A stretch of DNA of 21,305 nt, from contig JADGKB010000173.1 in NCBI GenBank assembly GCA_027604185.1, positions 1 through 21,305 of the forward strand, given 5' to 3'. The notes beneath the pieces are model-generated. The model was not told where the DNA came from. It saw only the letters and a list, made by a program, of their open reading frames with translations, and did not search any database. Origin of the DNA: Boothiomyces macroporosus (taxonomy: Eukaryota > Chytridiomycota > Chytridiomycetes > Rhizophydiales > Terramycetaceae). Positions 8,525-16,951 of the stretch are shown here, in pieces. A program made the translations under genes and the position numbers. Each line of letters begins with the position of its first letter. Position 1 is the first letter of the stretch.

Positions 8525-9787
8525 TCGAAGCTCGACATTGAATTTTTCAACCACAGCTTTACATAATTCTGCATGAATAGTGTCCACTTCCTTGTTTGTC
8601 AAGTTTCTATATTAATACAAAATACCTATCCATAGCGCGATAGTCTATTCTGAAACACTTGCTGGTTCGTTTGGTTTTAGGATGAACAAATGTATCTATC
8701 AGTGCAACTCTTTCTACCAAATCCCCACAAACTGTGCGAACAACCTCTACAAAGTCATTTTCATGAATTTCACTCTTTATCCAAAATGATAAATCTTTAT
8801 AGCAACTAGGATATTTAGAGAATGGCTTGAATTCTGTTATTTGACCATCTTTAAATTGCGATAGGAATCGTTCATCTTTAGACCAGAATAGTCTAATATC
8901 TGGAATATTAAATAGAATCTTTTGTTAGATATTTATACCATTGCAATGCGTTCTAATCCAATGCCAAATGCCCAACCAACTTTATCCACACCTGCATTTT
9001 TAAGGATTTCTTGCTCAATTACACCACAGCCTAATACTTCTAACCACTCGTTGTTGTAATATATTTCCATTTCCCAGCTAGGAGAAGTAAATGGAAAGTA
9101 TGCTTTTATCCATCTAATCTGTAAATCTTGGTGGAAAAGATGCTTCATCAGCCCTTCCAATTCAATTCGTAAATGTCTAGAAACCAAGTCAACATCACCG
9201 ATATCATGAACTGACTGAACTGGGTTGTCCCCTTCTTTTGATAGTTCTTCCATTACGTGTTGCGGTAACTTTAAATTGGTCAAATCTTTCTTTGAAAAGA
9301 GTCTAATACCTTCCATTTGATGAAATACTGGGTAGTGTGTAGGATCAATTTCATCTCTACGATATACATCTGCGGATAAAATATAACCATCTGATTCCTT
9401 GCTCGCCAATGCTTCAGATTGATGAGCTGAAGTGTGGGTTCGCAACACCAACTCTTCATTAACATAATAAGTGTCTGTTGGTCGTCTCCCTGGATGGTCT
9501 TTTGTGAAAAGCAAGTCATCAAAATTTTGTTTGGTTGTTACAATTGGGTTCATTGAATCCAATATCTTGTAGGCGAAGATCCCGGTAAAATATGAGTCGA
9601 CTTTATCCTTCAATATCTTCAATGGGTGATTTGGAGTTTTCAATAATTTTGCTTCCAGTTTCTCAATAATTGGTAAGGAAACATTGGTAGTGTGGTCAAC
9701 TTTAAATTTCTGATTCAATAATTTAATTTCATTCGTGCTGGAGAAGCGGACCTGAATCGAATATCTTTGAAATATGCAGAGTCTCAT
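8522..9787 (-). CDS. FARS2 (MSF1): Mitochondrial phenylalanine-tRNA ligase
   Basis: Three exons (8939-9787, 8626-8918, 8522-8606) with introns at 8919-8938 (20 nt) and 8607-8625 (19 nt) give 408 aa, near the usual 420-470. It is the single-chain mitochondrial PheRS. There is a basic N-terminal presequence ([17 protein letters not shown]), then the class II core: [14 protein letters not shown] segment ([15 protein letters not shown]), [11 protein letters not shown] (motif 2 region), [10 protein letters not shown], and motif 3 [13 protein letters not shown]. After intron 1 comes [19 protein letters not shown] and an anticodon-binding domain with [13 protein letters not shown] and [16 protein letters not shown] sequence. 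It charges mitochondrial tRNA-Phe. It is divergent from the mitochondrial GrpE gene with 81 bp between starts. Confidence 0.96.
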
Positions 9788-9868
9788 TGACGGAGATGGA
9801 GTGGTTGTAAAGTGATGGGGAAATAAGAATTTAAAGCCACTTGAAAATTTTCAAAAAAAAATTAAAAA
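9788..9868. promoter_or_regulatory. Divergent 81-bp promoter region, PheRS / GrpE
   Basis: This is the only sequence between the start codons of two nuclear genes for mitochondrial proteins. It ends in A-rich runs directly before the GrpE ATG. No TATA box is visible. A shared bidirectional promoter is inferred from spacing alone. Confidence 0.45.
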
Positions 9869-10522
9869 ATGATTGGAACCATTACAAGAATTGCCCGCCC
9901 TTCTCTGAATTTACTCAAAATCAACCGCGTGTTAACTGCGCAACGATTCGTTGTGCCTAAAAGATTCTACGCAGAAAAGGCCGACGAACCAAAACAAGAA
10001 CAAAAATCTGAGGAAAACAAAGACGGAAAAACTGAAGATTTTCAAGAATTATTAAAGAAGAAGGACCATGAAATCGCTGAATTAAAGGATTTATATCGCA
10101 GAGCATTGGCTGACGCTGAAAATCTCCGAATTAGAACCCGCAAGGAAATTCAGGACAAGGAAGCCTACGCTGTCCAGAAATTTGCCAAAGATTTGCTAGA
10201 CACTGCAGATGTACTCACCCTAGCTCTGAACGCTGTTCCAGAGAGTGAACGAGGAGAAAACAAGTTGAACCCAGAATTGGGCAAATTATATGTTGGTGTT
10301 GAATTGACTAGAAAAGAGTTGTGGAAGGTATTTGAACAATATGGAATCACACACTATAATCCGCTCGGTGAAAAGTTTGACTACAATCTACACACTGCCA
10401 TTTTCCAATCTGTGGTTGAAGGAAAGGAACCAGGTACTATTATCCATGTGGACAAGATTGGGTACAAAATGAAAGACAGAATATTGAGACCAGCCAATGT
10501 TGGTGTAGTCAGGGAAAAGTGA
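9869..10522 (+). CDS. MGE1: Mitochondrial GrpE nucleotide-exchange factor
   Basis: An intronless ORF of 217 aa. It has an N-terminal mitochondrial presequence rich in Arg/Ser/Leu (residues 1-35, including PKRFYAEK) and a charged linker. The GrpE long helix follows (about 65-130: EIAELKDLYRRALADAENLR, then DKEAYAVQKFAKDLLDTADVL). The C-terminal beta domain has the family signature FDYNLHTAIFQ...GTIIHVDKIGYKMKDRILRPA in outline. It releases ADP from mitochondrial Hsp70 (Ssc1), driving matrix import and folding. Length matches yeast Mge1 (228 aa). This is one of few genes here with no intron. AATAAA lies at 10526, 4 bp past the stop. Confidence 0.97.
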   Translation: MIGTITRIARPSLNLLKINRVLTAQRFVVPKRFYAEKADEPKQEQKSEENKDGKTEDFQELLKKKDHEIAELKDLYRRALADAENLRIRTRKEIQDKEAYAVQKFAKDLLDTADVLTLALNAVPESERGENKLNPELGKLYVGVELTRKELWKVFEQYGITHYNPLGEKFDYNLHTAIFQSVVEGKEPGTIIHVDKIGYKMKDRILRPANVGVVREK

Positions 10523-10556
10523 CTTAATAAAGAATTGCAAAGCTGAAACTTTTATT
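10520..10556. terminator. Convergent 3' ends of MGE1 and CYC8
   Basis: Stops are 29 bp apart. The + strand AATAAA is at 10526-10531. The - strand AATAAA (10556-10551) contains the CYC8 TAA stop (10554-10552). Confidence 0.55.
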
Positions 10557-12292
10557 GAGGGGGTTTGTATCTCTTCATATCTGGACCATCAATCGGTGTC
10601 AAACGTCTCTTGCCAGTTTGAGGTGCTTCTTCTTTCTCGTCTGGCAAGCCAGCCCTATTGAGTTGTGGACCCAACATCATCGGACGAGATTGCTGCTGTG
10701 GAGGTGGACGTTGAGGGTTTTGTCCAGGAGGTGGTGGATTTGGATTAGCCAGTTGGTTGAATGAAGTAGGACCGCCGCCATTCAACACTGGTTTCTGGCC
10801 AACTTTTCGCGGTTGCTGCTGTTGGTTACTTGAAGGTCTTTCCGGTAAATGAGGAGACTAGTGTTAAATTGACTTACTCTAAAGTTTACAGGTGCGCTTC
10901 CACCAGCATTTGGATATTTTGGAGGAGCAGTATCTTGGGGAGCTGGTTGTTGAGGTTGTAATTGAGGAGGATTTTCACCATTATTAGGATTCTTTAGATA
11001 TTGAATTCTTTGTTTAATTAATGCGTTATTTGGATCAATCTCAAGTGCTTTGGTGTATGCATCCAGTGCGTCAGATTGCTGGTTTTCGCAAGACTCGTAC
11101 AGTGTCCCCAAGTCAAACCTAAAATTAAAAGCAATTACCAAACTTCAGAGATATATGGGTTTAGTCTAATCGCCCTACTATAAGCATCAAGGGCATCTGA
11201 ATATTGGTTAATTTGGTAATAAAGCACACCAATCGAGCACCAGAAAGTAGGATTACGACCATCCCGGTATACAGCTTGCTGATAGGCATTATAGGCATCA
11301 TTGTACTTTTGCTGGGCCATATAGCAGCGTCCCAAGAAATAAAAGCTTTGGGCATCAGTTTGGTCAGATTCAATTGAGCGAGTAAGATGGCTAATAGCGG
11401 CATCTTGGTTTGTGAACCCGGAATTTGAAATATGGTATAGCCATCCAAGCTGCTGCAATACTTTGGCATGTTTAGGGCTTTCAGCCAAAACCCTTTCGTA
11501 TGCCTCTCTCGCCTTCCCATATTCTTTCTGCTGCTCATACAAATGCCCAATTTGGAACCAAATATCTAGCTCAGTCAACGGGCTTGGTGGACAGTTCAAG
11601 ATGTATTTGAAACACTCTAAACTGTTCTCGTATTTGCCCTCTTGTTTGTAAATAATTCCAAGTCTAAAGTAAATTTCGTTTGCTTTTTCAAAATTTGGAT
11701 CCATTTCGATTACTGCCGAGAATGCATCTTCTGCGTGTTCAAAAGAGCCATATCGATCGTACAATATTCCAATCCCGTACCATAATTTAGGTTCCTACAT
11801 AAATAATAAAGTACTTTTGGGTTTGGTAGGTGGTAGAGCGCTTGTTGGTAAGCGGAATAGGCTTTGTGTAGGTCATCCAACATCAAATAACAGTGTCCCA
11901 AAGCTCCCCATACCTCGCCGTTGCTTTCATGTAATTTGAGGATTCGCTGGAAATACTCAGCCGCCTATAATCAGAATCGAGGACCTTTGCGTATTTTTCT
12001 TGAGATCGACATAACGAGGCGATGATGGTCAGAGTTTTTTCAGAGTATGGATTGTGACGAAGACAGTTTTCGTATGCGGCTAGCGCTTTATCTGGATCAG
12101 ACATGTTTTCAGCTACTTGACCTGCGATTAAGGAGGGTTACCTTATGTTAGATTTCCTATACCTAAACGTAAATCGTTCCTAGTTACCTGTGGGTTATCA
12201 TCGGCTTACCTAGGCGTCAGTTAATTCCTACCTATCTGGAACCAAGTGTTCTCATTCATTACCTGCAATTCCTTTACAATCTGTGAGGCCAT
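10552..12292 (-). CDS. CYC8: CYC8/SSN6-type TPR corepressor subunit
   Basis: Six exons (12232-12292, 11985-12121, 11815-11964, 11139-11794, 10878-11118, 10552-10857) total 1551 nt, 516 aa. Successive TPR repeats carry the family signatures ALGHCYLMLDDLHKAYSAYQ, WYGIGILYDRYGSFEHAEDA, WFQIGHLYEQ and WCSIGVLYYQINQYSDALDA. The C-terminal ~140 residues are Pro/Gln-rich. Cyc8 with Tup1 is a general corepressor recruited by DNA-binding repressors. The protein is much shorter than yeast Cyc8 (966 aa) because the Q-rich tails are reduced. Ordinary introns of 20 nt lie at 11965-11984, 11795-11814, 11119-11138 and 10858-10877. The first intron position (12122-12231) is a 110-nt stack of five intron-like units. 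It lies head-to-head with TBL1, 49 bp between starts. Confidence 0.95.
12122..12231 (-). other. CYC8: Stack of five back-to-back minimal introns in CYC8
   Basis: Removing all 110 nt joins WFQI-G to QVAENMSD in frame (ATAG|GTCAAG), as TPR homology demands. Read on the - strand the 110 nt divide without remainder into 12231-12210 (22 nt), 12209-12188 (22), 12187-12163 (25), 12162-12142 (21) and 12141-12122 (20). Each begins GTA and ends AG, so every border is AG|GT. Four of five carry a clear branch-like motif (TTAAC, GATAAC, CTAAC, TTAAT) near the 3' end, and unit 3 has TTTAC. The units are not similar to one another beyond these signals, so they are not a recent tandem duplication. Unit sizes match the single introns of the window. 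Confidence 0.8.
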
Positions 12293-12341
12293 TGAACGGT
12301 CGTTTTTTTGGAGAAATTTTCAGCAAATTTTAAAAAACCAA
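12293..12341. promoter_or_regulatory. 49-bp divergent intergenic region, CYC8 / TBL1
   Basis: This is the only DNA between the start codons of two corepressor genes. It is T- and A-rich with a T7 run and no TATA element. Shared promoter control is inferred from distance only. Confidence 0.5.
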
Positions 12342-13895
12342 ATGAGCATCACTTCAGACGAAGTAAACTATCTGGTGTACAGGTATCTATTAGAATCAGG
12401 TTGACAAACATTAATATCAGGATTCACTCATACTTCGTTTGCTTTTCAATATGAAACCGCGATACACATGGCAGAGATCAAACAAGGTTCAGTCAGTCCT
12501 GGAGCACTGATAACGCTGCTACAGAAAGGCTTACTCTTTTCACAAGTTGAAACGCACCTCAATGAAGTATTTGTTTTTAACTTCAGGACGGCAGCGAAAA
12601 GAAATGTGTAGCTCCCTTCACACTGTTGGGTCCTCATGTCTGTCAAATACAAGAAAAGAAGAAGAAAAAGAAGCGCAAGGAAGAGAAGGACAAGAGTGAA
12701 GAGAAGCAAAACAAAAATATCGAAATTTCGAGCACTAATGTAATAGCACTGAAAGAGCATGAGTCAGATGTATATATCAGTTTACAATAGGTATTTGTGT
12801 GTTCTTGGAACTCTGTCTATCCTCTGTTGGCCACAGGTAGCGCTGACGGGTCTGCTAGAATATGGAATATACCTGAGGATCCAAGTGTAAAAGTTACGAG
12901 TATAGTTTTGCCACACAGCAATTCTTCAGCTGAAAGCAAAGATATTACTACATTAGAATGGAGTGTAATTAATAGTTAAATGTAGCCCGACGGCAGCCTG
13001 CTAGCCACCGGTTCTTATGATGGATTTGCAAGAATATGGCATAAATCTGGAGAGCTAAAGTTTGTTATGGAAAGACATGTTGGCCCAATATTTTCACTTA
13101 AATGGAACAAAAAGGGGGATTTATTACTTAGTGGGGGATTGGATACTAGCGCAATTGTGTGGGATATTAGGACGGGCGACTCTAGACAGCAATTTTCCTT
13201 TCACACTGGCCCTACTTTGGATGTTGATTGGAGAGATGATATTACATTTGCCACCAGTTCTGCCGATAAAAAGATTTTCGTTTGTCAGTTGGGTTCTCTG
13301 GAGCCTTTAAAGAGATTTTCAGGCCACACAGATGAAGTGAATTGCATAAGGTGGGATCCTAGAGGTAAATATTTGGCCTCCTGTGCAGATGACAGAACTG
13401 CAAAGGTTTGGTCGCTAGATCAAGACGATCCAATATGGGATTTGACTGCCCATGATAAAGAGATCTACACAGTAAGATGGTGTCCAGCTAAACCAAACGA
13501 AGATAAACTATGGCTTGCAACGTAAACCATTGCTAATCTAGCGCTTCTTTTGATGGTGCGATAAGGTTATGGGATATAAATTCTGGGAATTGTCTATATA
13601 CTCTGTCGCAACATAAAGAGGCAGTCTATTCCGTTTCATTCACTCCGGATTCTACCTTTTTAGCGAGTGGATCTGTCGACAAGAGCGTTTATGTATGGAA
13701 CTTGAAGGTAATATTTGATAACCTCAGGATGGAAGTTTAGTTAATTCTTATACCGGCGAAGGCGGAGTGTTTGAGCTTGCTTATAGCCCTAAAGGTGACA
13801 AGTTGGCTGTTTGCTATTCCGATAATAAGGTAATCAATCTGTAACCGCAGTTGGTTGTTTTATATACCAATCGAGAAATTGAAGCCAAAAAGTAA
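12342..13895 (+). CDS. TBL1XR1: TBL1/TBLR1 (yeast Sif2-like) LisH-WD40 corepressor
   Basis: Eight exons give 1410 nt, 469 aa (human TBLR1 514). The N-terminal LisH motif reads MSITSDEVNYLVYRYLLESG, followed by THTSFAFQYE and a lysine-rich linker (about 105-130). The WD40 propeller then starts ALKEHESDVFVCSWN and continues with WD repeats typical of TBL1: SGGLDTSAIVWDI, SSADKKIFVCQL, FSGHTDEVNCIRWDP, LASCADDRTAKVWSL, DGAIRLWDI, SVDKSVYVWNLK and VFELAYSPKGDKLAVCYSD. Animal TBL1/TBLR1 belong to NCoR/SMRT-HDAC3; yeast Sif2 belongs to Set3C. Introns: 12400-12420, 12567-12586, 12770-12790, 12965-12985, 13522-13541, 13708-13727, 13830-13850 (20-21 nt). Confidence 0.96.
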
Positions 13896-14085
13896 TCATT
13901 TTCAAGCAAATGGACAAGATTTAATATAAACAATTTAACGCGGTTTACTTTATATTTTGATCGGCTCCAAAACAAATTTGTTTGGTTTTGGAATCCATTT
14001 CTATATCCATGTTTTGAGAGCAGCTACAGGATATCCATTGTGTTTTTTAGTTATAGGAGGCGTTTAATTTTTTCACCAAACATCC
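13896..14085. other. Intergenic region between TBL1 and the OSBP gene
   Basis: 190 bp, AT-rich. It holds an AATATAAAC-like 3' signal about 30 bp after the TBL1 stop and presumably the promoter of the downstream gene. I see no ORF, RNA gene or TATA box worth calling. Confidence 0.4.
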
Positions 14086-15293
14086 ATGGCAGACGAAGAT
14101 TTCGATGAAGGCAACAGAAGCATCATAATGGAGATTATTGGTCAATTAAGGAAGGGAACTGACCTTCACAGAGTTACCCTTCCCACATTTGTTTTGGAGC
14201 CAAGAAGCATGTGCGAAAGATTATCAGATTTCTTTACATATCAGGATATTCTATTCAAGTACGATATCGATTTAACACAGATGCGCTGAATTGACTTTGC
14301 CGCAAGAGCGAATCCTACAGGTGGTTCGCTACTTTTTATCCGGATGGCATATTAGACCTAAAGGTGTGAAGAAACCGTTTAACCCAATCTTGGGAGAGTT
14401 TTATAGATGCTCTTGGATTGAGGATGATGGAAGCGAAGGCTTTTATATTTGTGAACAAGTTTCACACCATCCACCAATGTCTGCTTTCTTTTATGGAAAC
14501 CCTCAGAAAGGAATCGCTATTAGTGGAGAGTTGATACCTCAGGCAAAATTCTTTGGAAACAGCGCGGCGACAATGATGGAAGGCGGATCAACCATCTATT
14601 TACCCAACGACGAATACAGAGTTACAGAACCAAATATATACGCTAGGTCAATCTTATTTGGAACAATGTTTATGGAATTGGGCGATTCATGTACCATTTC
14701 TAGCAACAAATCTGACTACAGCTGTACGATTGAATATAAACAAAAAGTACCGTTTCAGCTAATTCAAGGGATTCTTTGGAGGTAGCGATAGAGATTGTAT
14801 CGCTGGTAAAATTATTAAAAAGTCTACTGGTGAGACTGTATACAAGATCTGTGGCAAGTGGTCTGGCAAAACGTTTGCTACAGACTCTAAAGGAAAAGAA
14901 ATCCTGTTGTTTGATGCAACAGTTCCGCCAAAAATCAAACCGAGGACATTACATCCAGATATGGAAGACTTTGAATCCGCAAAGTAATTTGTATTTAAAT
15001 AGACTATGGAAACACGTTGCTGCCGCTGTTAAAGCAAACGATCATACCACTGCAACTCAAGAAAAACAAAAGATCGAAGAGAACCAACGAACATTAGTTA
15101 AATCTAGAAAAGAGCAGTGGGTATCTCGGTTTTTCCACAAAAAGAATGACAAGTGGGAATTAACTATCCTTGATTCGTACCTTCTATTAACTGTAGACTT
15201 GTAAACAAGCCTCAAGATCCAGCTGCATTAAGAGATTTCATTTTTTCAAAGCCAAAGATGCCTGTACATGAAGTATTTTGGGTGAAGGGGTAG
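14086..15293 (+). CDS. Oxysterol-binding protein, short Osh4/Kes1-like type
   Basis: Five exons (14086-14258, 14281-14746, 14769-14983, 15003-15176, 15197-15293) give 374 aa. This is a stand-alone ORD domain without PH or ankyrin parts. Signatures: RVTLPTFVLEPRSMCERLSD (lid side), SGWHIRPKGVKKPFNPILGE (residues 78-97) and the OSBP fingerprint EQVSHHPP (116-123). After a 22-nt intron come GFFGG and GKWSGKTF, then the C-terminal RLWKH-type helix (KLWKHVAAAVKAND). Such proteins exchange sterol against PI4P between membranes. Introns at 14259-14280 (22 nt), 14747-14768 (22), 14984-15002 (19) and 15177-15196 (20) are each needed to keep the frame. Yeast Osh4 has 434 aa, so some loss at the C-terminus is likely. 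AATAAA follows about 15 bp past the stop. Confidence 0.94.
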
Positions 15294-15426
15294 GTGTAAT
15301 TTAAATATAATAAACTTTGGCTGATGATCCGGTTCATGTTTTAATCAGAGCATTTCAAAGGTGGGCTTTAGATTCAAAGAGTTTCAATTTATGATCCGTA
15401 GACAGTGTCCCGCCAATTAAATCCCG

Positions 15427-15907
15427 TCATATGTTGGGTGTTTCAGGTATCTTGATTTGGAAGACTCACAATTTAACTAATTACACAAGGTTGCGACGTG
15501 GAAACCCGAGATTCCAACAGAAAGAGTGCTCTTGCTGTTATCGAAGATCAAGGGCAAATCTATCTGTTGATATTAATATAGGATTGCGTCATTCGTTTTA
15601 CACCTATTTGGGGCACTGCCATTTCACAGCATTGATTGGTGGCACCACAATTTGAAACATCATTGCCAAAAACAGAACTCATAAAGAGCCAAAAATATTT
15701 TTACATCATCCTCTGTGAACCCTCAGTACCAATAGCGACGGGATTGCACACAGTTTTCCATATCCATTGGTAAAAACGTGGAATATCGCCACCGCGTTCA
15801 ATGTTACCGTGCATACAAGTGGAACTGAATGTTCTGCCTTTTGATGAACAGAATGGGACACCGTCAAATTGAGCCACCAATTCAAAAGTCCCAGAGTAAT
15901 GTTTCAT
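15427..15907 (-). CDS. Doubtful split gene, unrecognised product (strand uncertain)
   Basis: I cannot settle this stretch. On the - strand an ATG at 15907 opens a 203-nt block (MKHYSGTFELVAQFDGVPF, Cys-containing). It can be joined to three further blocks using GT-AG introns of 27 nt (15678-15704), 38 nt (15564-15601) and 20 nt (15465-15484), ending at TGA 15427, 131 aa in total. The product contains four cysteines in SNCGATNQCCEM and nearby; I know no family. On the + strand a rival model starts at ATG 15324 with introns of 17, 21, 43 and 16 nt and includes KSALAVIEDQGQIYL. Neither model keeps to the 19-23 nt rule of the rest of the window, so this could be a decayed gene or longer-intron gene. 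Confidence 0.25.
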
Positions 15908-15913
15908 CAAATA

Positions 15914-15920
15914 TATAAAA
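15914..15920 (+). promoter_or_regulatory. TATA box (TATAAAA)
   Basis: TATATAAAAGG lies 25 bp upstream of the ATG at 15946. With usual TATA spacing the transcript would start very close to that ATG, giving almost no 5' leader. Confidence 0.45.
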
Positions 15921-15945
15921 GGTGATAACAATCAAATGTGCGCAC

Positions 15946-16254
15946 ATGTTCTCTTCAAACACTCAATATCAATTTGTGTCTTTTAACCCACACGAAAAGA
16001 ATTTGAAGAATCAATTCCAAGTTCAAACACCAGCTATATTTGATGCGCAATCCTTCTACCCACAGCGGCTTTATACTCAGCCGTCGCCTACACTCTCATA
16101 CGTGTCCAACCAATCCTACATCTCGCAAGACTATTTACAAGACCAATTTAGACTAGAAGATTTCATCAATTGCGATGACATTGTTTTTGACCAACCACAA
16201 ATAAGAATATTTACCCCGCTGTTAAAACCACAGTTGAAGAATTCTTTTGCCTAA
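15946..16254 (+). CDS. Small Q/S/N/P-rich protein, unrecognised
   Basis: A single-exon ORF of 102 aa from the first ATG in frame (an in-frame GTG lies 24 bp upstream). The sequence is rich in Gln, Ser, Asn, Tyr and Pro (for example FYPQRLYTQPSPTLSYVSNQ). A short acidic/hydrophobic patch (RLEDFINCDDIVF, about residues 69-81) precedes a basic end. There is no signal peptide, membrane segment or known domain. The composition resembles disordered regulatory or activation segments. A TATA box at 15914 supports transcription in this direction. It lies upstream of the bZIP gene in the same orientation. It could be a genuine lineage-specific protein or a chance ORF. Confidence 0.45.
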   Translation: MFSSNTQYQFVSFNPHEKNLKNQFQVQTPAIFDAQSFYPQRLYTQPSPTLSYVSNQSYISQDYLQDQFRLEDFINCDDIVFDQPQIRIFTPLLKPQLKNSFA

Positions 16255-16449
16255 TATATTATATACTGTTTGATTCAAATCGATTATGGTTGTATGTGCT
16301 ACTTGAGTGTTGAGGCTAACAATGGGTCTCTGAGAAACTAAACCATATTACCAGACTTTTTGATTTAACATGCCTTCCTGTCTAGATATATGTCAATCAA
16401 ATAACACAAAAAACGGGGCGGAGCTCAGACTTACAAGCCACATTGTAAT

Positions 16450-16458
16450 GTGAGTCAC
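16450..16458. promoter_or_regulatory. GCN4/AP-1 type site GTGAGTCAC
   Basis: The core TGAGTCA (16451-16457) is the classical half-site pair recognised by GCN4-like bZIP dimers. It lies about 190 bp upstream of the TATA box of a GCN4-type bZIP gene, suggesting autoregulation. Confidence 0.45.
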
Positions 16459-16647
16459 TGGAAATTGTTATTCTTGCGACATCAAAAAGTCTGTGGTTTG
16501 CTCACCAACCCGCTTCAAACTCACACATATATCGATTACAATTGATATCTAATTATTCCGGAGGCTTTTTCGGTCAAATTTCCTTTGTAGCTTTGCTCTT
16601 TGTGTGGTTTCAAAAAGCACTTTGGATCATGTGGCGCGGCGCAGAAT

Positions 16648-16654
16648 TATAAAA
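16648..16654 (+). promoter_or_regulatory. TATA box of the bZIP gene (TATAAAA)
   Basis: TTATAAAAGGGGG is a near-perfect TATA element. Transcription is expected to start near 16675-16685, giving a leader of roughly 250 nt before the main ATG. Confidence 0.55.
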
Positions 16655-16864
16655 GGGGGAGAACCAAGACAAACAATAACAACCGTTTCCGTATCAGTTC
16701 CTCAAAGAAAGAAGGAACTAATTTATCGCAGAACCAAAAGCACGAAAACGAATCACTTTTTGCTCCCTCAAGCACCAGCAAAGCTCTTCTTCAAGACTCG
16801 AAGAATCAAACGAAAACCTTACTCTCTCTAAACTATTCACCATTTCACCAAAACTAAGCGCTCA

Positions 16865-16951
16865 ATGTATCAACAACTACCAAGCTCATCAGATATTGTC
16901 GCCTGCTGTGGAAACATTTTTAACTACCCCATTAATGACACCAACGGATAG
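16865..16951 (+). other. Overlapping uORF (28 codons) upstream of the bZIP ORF
   Basis: This holds the first AUG downstream of the TATA box. It encodes 28 residues (MYQQLPSSSDIVACCGN...) and stops at TAG 16949-16951. That is 14 bp past the first base of the main bZIP ATG (16935) and in a different frame. A scanning ribosome that translates it cannot start at 16935. This is the layout of ATF4 uORF2 and recalls uORF control of GCN4/CPC1. The alternative is an unseen intron or frame change that makes this ATG the true start of the bZIP protein. Confidence 0.5.

Larger units (their letters stand above)
16255..16864 (+). promoter_or_regulatory. Long promoter and 5' leader of the bZIP gene
   Basis: The 610 bp here are unusually long for this compact window. 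They contain a palindromic GTGAGTCAC (16450-16458) and a TATA box at 16648-16654. From the TATA box to the first AUG (16865) is about 210 bp without any ATG, rich in A and C, as expected of a scanned 5' leader. Two ORFs starting near 16600 overlap this stretch, but their ATGs lie upstream of the TATA box and the peptides look like leader sequence. Confidence 0.5.

Noticed and set aside
11412..11651. 79-codon + strand ORF
   Set aside because: Antisense shadow of the CYC8 TPR region.
12236..12262. A sixth GT...AG unit (27 nt, - strand) directly before the CYC8 intron stack
   Set aside because: It encodes the conserved TPR residues ENTWFQ, has no TAAY-like branch motif, and the protein aligns with it retained. 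It is therefore exon, although its in-frame removal would be possible.
12383..12399. GTATCTATTAGAATCAG before the first TBL1 intron, making an apparent two-unit stack
   Set aside because: The 17 nt encode YLLES of the LisH motif, which is conserved in TBL1, so only the following 21 nt (12400-12420) are intron.
16600..16857. 85-codon ORF in the bZIP leader
   Set aside because: Its ATG lies upstream of the TATA box and the peptide is low-complexity Lys/Asn/Ser. A second overlapping ORF in another frame is equally open, so both look like leader sequence.
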